Assembly (NCBI RefSeq): GCF_016862395.1
Contig: NZ_BOMW01000057.1
Location: forward strand, 1-64,000
DNA from: Actinoplanes siamensis
GTDB taxonomy: Bacteria > Actinomycetota > Actinomycetes > Mycobacteriales > Micromonosporaceae
DNA: 64,000 bases
Reading direction: 5' to 3'
Positions 50,070 through 56,765 of the stretch are shown piece by piece. Position 1 is the first letter of the stretch; each line of letters opens with the position of its first letter. A program made the translations under genes and the position numbers. Under the pieces are notes generated by a model that saw nothing but the letters and a program-made list of their open reading frames with translations, was not told the DNA's origin and did no database searches.

Positions 50070-51167
50070 ATGCAATTCGGCATCTTCAGCGTCAGCGACA
50101 TCACGACCGACCCGACCACCGGGAAGACCCCGACCGAGGCCGAGCGGATCAAGAACATCGTCACCATCGCGAAGCACGCGGAGGAGGTCGGCCTCGACGT
50201 CTTCGCGCTCGGCGAGCACCACAACGAGCCGTTCTTCTCGTCCTCGCCGACCACCACCCTGGCCTACATCGCCGCGCGGACCACGACGCTGCAGCTGAGC
50301 ACCGCGACCACGCTGATCACCACCAACGATCCGGTGAAGATCGCCGAGGACTTCGCGATGCTGCAGCACCTCGCGGACGGCCGGGTCGATCTGACGCTCG
50401 GCCGCGGGAACACCGGCCCGGTCTACCCGTGGTTCGGCAAGGACATCCGCGCCGGCATCCCGCTGGCCATCGAGAACTACGCGCTGTTGCACAAGCTGTG
50501 GCGCGAGCACACCGTCGACTGGGAGGGCAAGTTCCGCACCCCTCTGCAGTCGTTCACCTCGACGCCGCGCCCGCTCGACGACGTCCCGCCGTTCGTCTGG
50601 CACGGCTCGATCCGGTCGCCGCAGATCGCCGAGCAGGCCGCCTTCTACGGTGACGGGTTCTTCGCCAACCACATCTTCTGGCCGGCGTCGCACACCCAGC
50701 GCATGGTCGGGCTCTACCGTGAGCGCTACGCGCACTACGGCCACGGCGACGCCGACCAGGCCATCGTCGGCCTCGGCGGCCAGGTGTTCATGCGGAAGAA
50801 CAGCCAGGACGCGGTCAACGAGTTCCGGCCGTACTTCGACAACGCCCCGGTCTACGGCCACGGTCCGTCGCTCGAGGACTTCACCCGGGAGACCCCGCTC
50901 ACCGTCGGCAGCCCGCAGCAGGTCATCGACCGCACCCTCGAGTTCCGCGACTACGTCGGCGACTACCAGCGTCAGCTGTTCCTGATGGACCACGCCGGCC
51001 TGCCGCTGAAGACGGTGCTGGAGCAGCTCGACCTGCTCGGCGAGGAGGTCGTCCCGGTACTCCGCAAGGAGTTCGCCGCCCTGAAGCCGGCCCATGTCCC
51101 GGACGCGCCGACCCACGCCTCGCTGGTGGCCGCCCGCACCATCGCCAAGGAAGAGGTCAAGGCATGA
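50070..51167 (+). CDS. LLM-class flavin-dependent monooxygenase (CE1758-type)
   Basis: This 365-residue luciferase-like oxidoreductase begins MQFGIFSVSDIT. ALGEHHNEPFFSSSP is the conserved substrate and flavin region after strand 2. HLADGRVDLTLGRGNTGP and VPPFVWHGSIRSPQIAEQAA fit the TIM-barrel order. ATG 50070 follows AGGAG with an eight-base spacing. The stop overlaps the start of the FMN reductase gene, which would supply reduced flavin. Such pairs oxidise small organic substrates; this one is not predictable. Confidence 0.88.
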   Translation: MQFGIFSVSDITTDPTTGKTPTEAERIKNIVTIAKHAEEVGLDVFALGEHHNEPFFSSSPTTTLAYIAARTTTLQLSTATTLITTNDPVKIAEDFAMLQHLADGRVDLTLGRGNTGPVYPWFGKDIRAGIPLAIENYALLHKLWREHTVDWEGKFRTPLQSFTSTPRPLDDVPPFVWHGSIRSPQIAEQAAFYGDGFFANHIFWPASHTQRMVGLYRERYAHYGHGDADQAIVGLGGQVFMRKNSQDAVNEFRPYFDNAPVYGHGPSLEDFTRETPLTVGSPQQVIDRTLEFRDYVGDYQRQLFLMDHAGLPLKTVLEQLDLLGEEVVPVLRKEFAALKPAHVPDAPTHASLVAARTIAKEEVKA

Positions 51168-51778
51168 AGCAGCGCAAACTCGTCGTGATCAGCGCGGGCC
51201 TGAGCCAGCCGTCGTCCACCCGCCTGCTCGCGGACCAGCTGTCCGCGGCGGCGGCCACGGCCGCCGGCAAGCTCGGCGTCACCCTGGACGTCCAGGTCGT
51301 CGAGGTCCGCGACCTGGCCCACGAGATCACCGACCACATGCTGACCGGCTTCCCGCCGGCGGTGCTGAAGCAGGCGCAGGACGAGGTGGCCGCCGCCGAC
51401 GGTCTGATCGTGGTGACCCCGGTCTTCAGCGCCGGCTACAGCGGCCTGTTCAAGTCGTTCTTCGACGTGCTCGACCAGGACACGCTGCGCGACAAGCCGG
51501 TCCTGCTGGCCGCCACCGCCGGCACGGCCCGCCACTCGCTCGTCCTGGAGCACGCGCTGCGCCCGCTCTTCGCCTACCTGCGCACGGTGCCGCTGCCCAC
51601 CGCCGTCTTCGCGGCCAGCGACGACTGGGGCGCGAACTCGGTCGAGGGTCCGCTGCGCGCCCGGATCGACCGCGCCGCGGCGGAGCTGGCCCGCGAGGTC
51701 GAGCGTCGCGAGCCGGCCACCGTCGCGGACCCCTTCGCTCTCACCGAGAGCTTCGAGGACATGCTGAAATCTCTCTGA
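51164..51778 (+). CDS. NADPH-dependent FMN reductase (CE1759-type)
   Basis: This 204-residue flavodoxin-fold reductase opens LVVISAGLSQPSSTRLLADQ, the phosphate-binding loop for FMN. GLIVVTPVFSAGYSGLFKSF is the second flavin-binding loop. ATG 51164 overlaps the monooxygenase stop (ATGA) and has a GGAAGAGG site inside the upstream gene, so the two products are made together. It delivers FMNH2 to the monooxygenase. A hairpin terminator follows 16 bases after the stop. Confidence 0.88.
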   Translation: MKQRKLVVISAGLSQPSSTRLLADQLSAAAATAAGKLGVTLDVQVVEVRDLAHEITDHMLTGFPPAVLKQAQDEVAAADGLIVVTPVFSAGYSGLFKSFFDVLDQDTLRDKPVLLAATAGTARHSLVLEHALRPLFAYLRTVPLPTAVFAASDDWGANSVEGPLRARIDRAAAELAREVERREPATVADPFALTESFEDMLKSL

Positions 51779-51794
51779 CCGACCCGGCCCGTCG

Positions 51795-51821
51795 AGCGGT
51801 CCGGCCTCCTGCCGGGCCGCT
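51795..51821 (+). terminator. Terminator after the FMN reductase gene
   Basis: AGCGGTCCGGC (51795-51805) pairs with GCCGGGCCGCT (51811-51821), with one G-T pair, around CTCCT. Confidence 0.65.
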
Positions 51822-52161
51822 CTATCTGGTGGTACGACCGGTGCGAGGTCCCCTGACCGCGCCAGGCCGGCCGGGCGGAACCCGGCGCCCGGCCCGCTCC
51901 GGCCGCGGTGGATGGCCGCAGTGATTGATCTTGAAAGGCTACCCGCTGCGCGCCTGCCGGACCGGCGGTCGTATGGTGTGCGACACACCGACGGTGGGCA
52001 GGTCGTCTGCCTGGTCCGGGCCGCCGGTTCCGTTTGTGGGCGGGCACACCTGATCCGTTCGGCCGGAGGCCGCAGTGAATCCCGTCCGGTGGGCCGGATT
52101 CGCCGCCACAAGCTTTTGCACAATGCAACTATGGGGACCGGACAGCGGCAAAGGAGGCGCT
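51822..52161. other. Intergenic region upstream of the DUF1089 gene, with a small palindrome
   Basis: I see no gene in these 340 bases. A perfect hyphenated palindrome, GGTGTG-CGA-CACACC, lies at 51975-51989 next to a TATGGT word. It could be an operator, but there is no regulator gene beside it. The last 20 bases carry the strong AAAGGAGG ribosome-binding site of the DUF1089 gene. Confidence 0.35.
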
Positions 52162-52794
52162 ATGACCATGACCGGCTCACGGGGAGCGGCAGCCGTGGCG
52201 GAACGGCCGCGCGCGGACCTGCCCGTCACCCCGCTGACCTGGCAGCGGACCGACACCGTCGGGACCGAGCTGGTGTTCCCGCGGGGCGCCCGGCCGCACG
52301 GGTCCGCGATCGTCGCCGGCGCCCGGGCACATGCGTTGACCTGGACCGCCGAGATCTCCACGGCTTCCGAGGTGACGTCGCTGCACGTCACGTCCCAGGG
52401 CGACGGCTGGAGCCGCGAACTGCGCCTGGGTCGCGCCGGCGGCGGCTGGACCTGCCGGGCGGAGCACGCCGGCGACGCGGGTGACCTGCCGTTCGCCGGC
52501 ACCGAGGAACTGGACGCGATCGACCCGGCGGCGCTGCTCCGGCTGGGCGACTCGCCGATCTTCGTGGCCTGGGCGATCCGGCGCCTCGGCCTGACCGTGA
52601 CGTCCGGCCCGGTCACCGTCCCGGTGCTGCGGATCTCGACGCCGGCGCTGTCGGTGATGCCGGGCACCGAGACGTACCACCTGGTCAGCGCGCAGCGCCT
52701 GCGGGTCACCGGCGACCGCCCGGCGGTCACCTACGAGCTGGACGCCGCCGGGATCGTCGTCTCCCAGCCGGGCCGCCTGCGCCTGGCCCGCTGA
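52162..52794 (+). CDS. DUF1089 (putative glycolipid-binding) family protein
   Basis: This 210-residue protein has an all-beta pattern. TPLTWQRTDTVGTELVFPRG, HALTWTAEI, DLPFAGTEELDAIDPAALLR and SPIFVAWAIRRLGLTVTSGP follow the order of the DUF1089 fold described as putative glycolipid-binding. The C-terminus YELDAAGIVVSQPGRLRLAR matches the family end. The function is not established. ATG 52162 follows AAAGGAGG with a seven-base gap, a strong site for this genome. It is convergent with the cupin gene. Confidence 0.75.
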   Translation: MTMTGSRGAAAVAERPRADLPVTPLTWQRTDTVGTELVFPRGARPHGSAIVAGARAHALTWTAEISTASEVTSLHVTSQGDGWSRELRLGRAGGGWTCRAEHAGDAGDLPFAGTEELDAIDPAALLRLGDSPIFVAWAIRRLGLTVTSGPVTVPVLRISTPALSVMPGTETYHLVSAQRLRVTGDRPAVTYELDAAGIVVSQPGRLRLAR

Positions 52795-52810
52795 TCCCGC
52801 CACCTGAGAC

Positions 52811-52832
52811 CTGCCCGGTGGCCGCCGGGCAG
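52811..52832. terminator. Terminator between DUF1089 and cupin genes
   Basis: CTGCCCGG (52811-52818) pairs perfectly with CCGGGCAG (52825-52832) around a six-base loop between two convergent genes. Confidence 0.6.
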
Positions 52833-52896
52833 GCGTCCGCCTCCGATGAGCTCCGGCCGTTCGGGAACAGCCCGGCGTCGGCGGTCCGGCGGCGCG

Positions 52897-53328
52897 TCAG
52901 AGCAGGCGGAAGTCGGCGTACTCGAATCCCGGCGCCACCACGCAACTGACCACGACCGGCTGGTCGCCGGCCGGAGCGGCGGACTGCCAGCATCCGGCCG
53001 GCACCAGCAGTTGCGGCTGCTGCCCGACGGCGGGATCCGGCCCGAGCAGCAGCGGCTGTTCGTCCCCGGGACGGTCCCCGGTCCCGCCGAGCGTCAGCGT
53101 CAACGGCCCGCCGGAGTGCCAGAACCACAGCTCGTCCGAGCGCACCACGTGCCACGCGGACTCCTCGCCCGGGTGCAGCAGGAAGTAGATGGCCGTGGCG
53201 GCGGCGCGCTCACCGGCGTACCCCGAAGGGTGAAAAGTGTGCCCGGACCGCCAGGTCTCCCGGAACCATCCACCTTCCGGATGCGGTGTCAGGTCGAACT
53301 GCTCGGCCAGGGGCGGGCGCTCGCTCAT
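52897..53328 (-). CDS. DUF985 family cupin protein
   Basis: This 143-residue protein opens LAEQFDLTPHPEGGWFRETW, the start of the DUF985 cupin. AATAIYFLLHPGEESAWHVV and SDELWFWHSGGPLTLTL carry the cupin motif 1 residues. LLVPAGCWQSAAP and VVSCVVAPGFEYADFRLL form the second motif region. Structures of relatives are dimeric jelly rolls, some acting on nucleotide sugars; the activity here is unknown. ATG 53328 has TAGGCT six bases upstream and no ribosome-binding site. It is divergent from a TetR remnant. Confidence 0.85.
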   Translation of the reverse strand: MSERPPLAEQFDLTPHPEGGWFRETWRSGHTFHPSGYAGERAAATAIYFLLHPGEESAWHVVRSDELWFWHSGGPLTLTLGGTGDRPGDEQPLLLGPDPAVGQQPQLLVPAGCWQSAAPAGDQPVVVSCVVAPGFEYADFRLL

Positions 53329-53334
53329 ACCGGC

Positions 53335-53340
53335 AGCCTA
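53335..53340 (-). promoter_or_regulatory. -10 element of a probable leaderless promoter (cupin)
   Basis: On the minus strand TAGGCT ends six bases before the ATG at 53328. A TetR-type palindrome begins six bases upstream of it. Confidence 0.5.
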
Positions 53341-53345
53341 CGTGC

Positions 53346-53359
53346 CGAACGACCGTTCG
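53346..53359. promoter_or_regulatory. TetR-type palindrome CGAACG-AC-CGTTCG
   Basis: Perfect six-base arms around two bases lie between the cupin start and the start of a truncated TetR gene. This is the usual place and shape for a TetR autoregulatory operator. It sits just upstream of the cupin -10. Confidence 0.6.
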
Positions 53360-53381
53360 TTTTGCGCGGTGCGCTGGCCGG

Positions 53382-53516
53382 GTGCCGCGCGTCTCGGAAG
53401 CCCACCTCATCGCCCGCCGCCAGCAGATCCTCGACGCGGCCGCGCGCTGCTTCCTCCGCAACGGCTTCCACAGACATCGATGCAGGGCATCCAGGCCTTG
53501 ATCGGCAGGCCCTGAC
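53382..53516 (+). pseudogene. TetR regulator, truncated and frameshifted
   Basis: From GTG 53382 the frame reads VPRVSEAHLIARRQQILDAA then ARCFLRNGFH, the first helices of a TetR DNA-binding domain. It then shifts by one base; TSMQGIQALIGRP continues the family pattern in another frame and stops at 53516. The rest of the helix-turn-helix and the ligand domain are missing. The upstream palindrome is intact. A different, complete TetR gene follows on the other strand. Confidence 0.7.
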
Positions 53517-53546
53517 CGCCCCGCGCGGGCCGGCGCCGCGGCCCGG

Positions 53547-54158
53547 CTACCGGATCAGGCGGCGGATCGCCGCGGCGAGGCCGGGAGCGTCCAGGTCGGT
53601 CCCGGTGACCAGGGCGCGCAGGATGACGCCGTCGAGCAGGGCGCCGATGTCGCGCGCCGCGTCCGGCCCGACCGCCGGCGCCAGGATCGCCGGGAGCCCG
53701 TTCATCCAGACGTCCGTGATCGGGCGCAGCGTGGCGTCCCGGGCGGCGGCCAGGCACAGCTCGTACTCGATCCGGACCTGGCGGCGGTCGGCCAGGTACT
53801 CCCGGGTCAGTTCGGTCAGCTCGGCCGGCAGGTCCGCGGCGGCGGTCAGCCGGCCCGCCCACTCGTCCAGATCGGCGCGCAGGCGTTCGGTCGCGTGCCG
53901 CAGGCCGGCCGCGATCAGGTCGTCCCGGGTGGGGAAGTAGTACGTGGTGGCGCCGAGCGGCAGGCCGGCCCGGGCGGCGACCGCCCGGTGCGTGGTCCGT
54001 CCGGCTCCGGCCTCCGCGATGATCTCCATGGTCGCCGCCGCGAGCGCGGCGCGCCGCGCCTGCGGATCCCGGGCGCGCTGGGTGCGGCGCGCGGGCCGCG
54101 GCGCGGGCGCCGCATCCGGCGTGGGAGAGTGGCCGGGCGTGGCGGAGTGGCCGGTCAA
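53547..54158 (-). CDS. TetR-family regulator of the SMR efflux gene
   Basis: This 203-residue regulator has a ~30-residue disordered N-terminus, then the TetR helix-turn-helix (ALAAATMEIIAEAGAGRTTH, HRAVAARAGLPLGATTYYF). The ligand-binding helical domain follows (LPAELTELTREYLADRRQVR; DIGALLDGVILRALVTG). I chose TTG 54158, which overlaps the SMR stop as TTGA with GGAGG upstream; the SMR gene is thus first and the repressor second in a coupled operon. The palindromes at 54530-54561 are its likely target. The ligand is probably a cationic compound exported by the pump. That is inference. Confidence 0.82.
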   Translation of the reverse strand: MTGHSATPGHSPTPDAAPAPRPARRTQRARDPQARRAALAAATMEIIAEAGAGRTTHRAVAARAGLPLGATTYYFPTRDDLIAAGLRHATERLRADLDEWAGRLTAAADLPAELTELTREYLADRRQVRIEYELCLAAARDATLRPITDVWMNGLPAILAPAVGPDAARDIGALLDGVILRALVTGTDLDAPGLAAAIRRLIR

Positions 54159-54493
54159 TGTGCCTCCGCGCCGGTCAGGTTGAGCACGACCACCCCGGCG
54201 ATGATCAGGGCGATCCCGCCCGCCTTGACCAGCGTGACCGGCTCGTCCAGGAACAGCGCCCCGATCACCACGATCGCCGCGGTGCCCACCGCGGACCAGA
54301 TGGCATACGCGATGCCGACCTGCAGTCCGCCCTTGATCGCCTGGGACAGCGCGGTGAAGGAGATCGCGTAGCCGGCGAGCACCGCCAGCGTGGGCCACAG
54401 CCTGGAGAAGCCGTCGGTGGCCTTCATCATGCTGGTCGCGAAGAGCTCCGCCCCGATGGCGAGGGCGAGAAGGACGTACCGCAAGCTGACCAC
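54155..54493 (-). CDS. Small multidrug resistance (SMR) efflux protein
   Basis: This 112-residue protein has four transmembrane helices. AIGAELFATSMMKATDGFS contains the essential membrane Glu of EmrE-like pumps (about residue 16). YAISFTALSQAIKGGLQVGI and AYAIWSAVGTAAIVVIGALF are the substrate helices. SMR proteins work as dimers and exchange protons for cationic drugs or guanidinium. GTG 54493 is the longest start; TTG 54484 has GAGG eight bases upstream and gives a more typical N-terminus. It is coupled to the TetR gene. Confidence 0.9.
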   Translation of the reverse strand: MVSLRYVLLALAIGAELFATSMMKATDGFSRLWPTLAVLAGYAISFTALSQAIKGGLQVGIAYAIWSAVGTAAIVVIGALFLDEPVTLVKAGGIALIIAGVVVLNLTGAEAH

Positions 54494-54523
54494 CTCTTCC
54501 CGTACGAGCTCTTCCCATACGAG
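54494..54523. repeat. 15-bp direct repeat in the SMR leader
   Basis: Two units, CTCTTCCCGTACGAG (54494-54508) and CTCTTCCCATACGAG (54509-54523), differ at one base. On the minus strand each contains GGGAAGAG, so the leader of the SMR mRNA has two ribosome-binding-like sites. Confidence 0.6.
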
Positions 54524-54529
54524 CGTTTT

Positions 54530-54561
54530 CTTGTACGTTCGTACTTGTACGATCGTACAAG
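54530..54561. promoter_or_regulatory. Overlapping palindromic operators of the TetR/SMR operon
   Basis: CTTGTACGATCGTACAAG (54544-54561) is a perfect 18-base palindrome. CTTGTACGTTCGTACTTG (54530-54547) is an imperfect copy sharing four bases with it. They lie 37-68 bases upstream of the SMR start and 50-81 bases before the divergent aldolase-like gene, so a bound TetR could affect both. Confidence 0.7.
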
Positions 54562-54610
54562 AAAACGAGACGCCTCCCCGAGGGCCGGAAATCTGGCATC
54601 ATCACGGCCC

Positions 54611-55708
54611 GTGACCGACGATCTACGGACGCGGCGGATGGCCGCGATGCGGGCGTGTGACCGGGTGCTCTCCGGAACGCGGCCGGTGACCGTGCGGGAG
54701 GAGCTGGGCGAGCTGACCGCCGCCGCCGAGCCGGACCTGATGCCGGACTGGTACGGCGACGGCCCGGTCGCCGGGCTGGAGGAACGGGTCGCCGGCCTGC
54801 TCGGCGCCGAGGCGGCGGTGTTCTTCCCGAGCGGCACGATGGCCCAGCAGGTCGCCATCCGCTACGGCGCCGAGGTGACCGGCCGGGACACGGTCGCGCT
54901 GCACCCGCTCGGGCATCAGGAGGTGCACGAGCGCCGGGCCTACGCCGACCTGACCGGCCTGCGCTCGGTCCACCCCACCACGGCCCGGCGCAACCCGACC
55001 GCCGCCGAGCTCGTGGCGCTGGGCGAGCCGGTCGGGACCGTGGTCTTCGAGCTGCCCCTGCGCGACGCCGGATTCGTGCTGCCGACCTGGCCGGAGCTGA
55101 GCGACGCGTGCACGGTGGCCCGCCGGACCGGGGCCCGCGTGCACTTCGACGGGGCGCGGATCTGGGAGTCCACGCCGTACCTCAATCGTGCTCTGCCGGA
55201 GATCGCCGGCCTGGCCGATTCGACGTACGTCTCCTTCTACAAGACCCTGGGCGGCCTCAGCGGCGCGGCGCTGGCCGGGACCACCGCCCTCGCCGCGTAC
55301 GCCCGGACCTGGCGGCACCGCTACGGCGGGCAGATCTTCCAGCAGTGGCCGGCGGTGCTCGCCGCGCACAGTGGCCTGGACCGGGAGCTGCCGCGGATCC
55401 CGCAGTACGTCCGCCACGCCCGGGTGGTGGCGGCCGCCCTCGCGGAGCTGCCCGGCGCCGTGGTGTATCCGGAGCCGCCGCACACCAACCAGTTCCGCCT
55501 CTGGCTGCCCTACCCGGCGGCCCGCCTCAACGAGGCCGCGCTCGCGTTGGCCGAGGAGGAGAAGGTGTGGTTCGCGGCCGGCTGGCAGGACACCGGCATC
55601 CCCGGCCAGGCGATGGCGGAGATCGTCGCGCACGCGCCGTCGCTGGACTGGTCCGCGCGGGACGTGACCGAAACTGGTCTTCGGCTGCTGGACCGGGTTC
55701 AACGATGA
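54611..55708 (+). CDS. Threonine-aldolase-like PLP enzyme
   Basis: This 365-residue fold-type I enzyme contains GLEERVAGLLGAEAAVFFPS, the cofactor phosphate region, then VALHPLGHQEVHERRAY and RVHFDGARIWESTPYL. Its Asp contacts the pyridine nitrogen. The PLP Lys is in STYVSFYKTLGGLSGAAL. The order and length match the beta-eliminating lyase/threonine aldolase family, which splits threonine to glycine and acetaldehyde or acts on related amino acids. The start is GTG 54611 without a clear ribosome-binding site. It is divergent from the SMR/TetR operon. Confidence 0.82.
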   Translation: MTDDLRTRRMAAMRACDRVLSGTRPVTVREELGELTAAAEPDLMPDWYGDGPVAGLEERVAGLLGAEAAVFFPSGTMAQQVAIRYGAEVTGRDTVALHPLGHQEVHERRAYADLTGLRSVHPTTARRNPTAAELVALGEPVGTVVFELPLRDAGFVLPTWPELSDACTVARRTGARVHFDGARIWESTPYLNRALPEIAGLADSTYVSFYKTLGGLSGAALAGTTALAAYARTWRHRYGGQIFQQWPAVLAAHSGLDRELPRIPQYVRHARVVAAALAELPGAVVYPEPPHTNQFRLWLPYPAARLNEAALALAEEEKVWFAAGWQDTGIPGQAMAEIVAHAPSLDWSARDVTETGLRLLDRVQR

Positions 55709-55760
55709 TCACGTGGGTAGTACTTCCCTGTCCCGTTTTCACCGGATGCAGGAGGTTCCG

Positions 55761-56147
55761 ATGAGCGCAGTCGCCAACCCGGCCACCGTCGACGAGTGTC
55801 TGCGAGTGGGCGCCGGATTCTCACAGGGTGACCTCAACTGGATCGCGGACCTGTTCAGCCCGCTCGACGCCCGGCTCGCCGCGTTCCACGCCGACACCAC
55901 CGCGCTGTACATCTCGGTGAAGGACCGGGAAGCGCCCGGTCAGAAGGTCACCCTGGAATCCACGATCGGCGGCCGGGAGAAGATCGTCACCACCTCGTCG
56001 GAGGGCGATCTGCACGCGGCGATCATGGACGTCCGCGACGACCTGAAGCGCCGGTTGAACGACGCGCGGAACAAGCACGAGCCGCGCCACAACCGGCATC
56101 TGCGTGACGTCCCGCAGCCGGACCTCTCAGCCGAGGAACTTGCCTAG
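55761..56147 (+). CDS. HPF/RaiA-like ribosome-associated protein
   Basis: This 128-residue protein contains LDARLAAFHADTTALYISVK, a strand-rich centre (KVTLESTIGGREKIVTTSSE) and a helix, DLHAAIMDVRDDLKRRLNDA, followed by a basic RNKHEPRHNRHLRDV. This order (DmyaAID-like helix then basic tail) resembles the sigma-54 modulation/HPF fold, which binds the 30S subunit during stress. Similarity is moderate and the long C-terminal dimerisation domain is absent, so it is the short type if correct. ATG 55761 follows GGAGGT. Its last 21 bases overlap the end of the convergent GNAT gene. Confidence 0.55.
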   Translation: MSAVANPATVDECLRVGAGFSQGDLNWIADLFSPLDARLAAFHADTTALYISVKDREAPGQKVTLESTIGGREKIVTTSSEGDLHAAIMDVRDDLKRRLNDARNKHEPRHNRHLRDVPQPDLSAEELA

Positions 56148-56732
56148 GTAGGTCAGCGGTCCCGGGTCGGGGACCGGGAGCACGGTGTAGCCGACACGGT
56201 CGTAGAAACCGCGGGCGCGGACGTTCGCGGTGAGCATGCCGACGAACACACCCGTCGCCCCGGCCCGCGCGGCCGCCCTCTCCAGCTCGGTGATCAGCCG
56301 CCGGCCGAAGCCGCGCCGCTGGTAGGCCGGCAACAGGTCGATGTGCAGGTGCGCGGGCCAGTCCCGCAGCTCCGGCACGATTCTGTGCTCCGGCTCGTAG
56401 TGCAGCGCGACCATGTGCTGCTCGGGAGTGCGCGGCGGGGGCGGCGGCACCGGGTACTTGTCGCCGATCAGCGGGATCCATTCGGCGCGGTGCCGCTTCA
56501 CGAACGTCGCCGTGTCGGACGTGCCGACGACGTAGCCGACCGCCCGCCCGCCGTCGTCCAGGACGAAGGCGAGGTCCGGTTCCAGGTACGCGTAGGGGCC
56601 GGCGAACAGGTCGCCCATCAGGTCGTCGGTGGAGTACTTTCCACGCGCGTCCGCGCCCGCGTCGGCGGTGCGGACACAGATGTCGTAGACGGCCGCCTTG
56701 TCGGAGGGCCGGTAGGGTCGAATCTCAGGCAC
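56127..56732 (-). CDS. GNAT family N-acetyltransferase
   Basis: This 201-residue protein opens PEIRPYRPSDKAAVYDICVR. The acetyl-CoA motif A is HLHIDLLPAYQRRGFGRRLI, with Q-R-R-G-F-G binding the pyrophosphate. GVFVGMLTANVRARGFYDRV and GYTVLPV are motif B. Insert loops (RTPEQHMVALHYEPEHRIVP) resemble the GNAT domains related to O-GlcNAcase-associated proteins. The acceptor is unknown. I chose GTG 56732 because TAGCCT lies seven bases upstream. A LacI-type palindrome covers the region just before that -10. Confidence 0.82.
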   Translation of the reverse strand: MPEIRPYRPSDKAAVYDICVRTADAGADARGKYSTDDLMGDLFAGPYAYLEPDLAFVLDDGGRAVGYVVGTSDTATFVKRHRAEWIPLIGDKYPVPPPPPRTPEQHMVALHYEPEHRIVPELRDWPAHLHIDLLPAYQRRGFGRRLITELERAAARAGATGVFVGMLTANVRARGFYDRVGYTVLPVPDPGPLTYLGKFLG

Positions 56733-56739
56733 GCTGCGC

Positions 56740-56765
56740 AGGCTAGGCCGTGGAAGCGCTTCCAC
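56740..56765 (-). promoter_or_regulatory. LacI-type operator overlapping the GNAT promoter
   Basis: GTGGAAGCGCTTCCAC (56750-56765) is a perfect 16-base palindrome with the CG centre typical of LacI-family sites. The -10 TAGCCT of the GNAT gene (56740-56745, minus strand) is four bases away, so bound repressor would block it. The site also overlaps the end of the LacI coding sequence. Confidence 0.65.
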
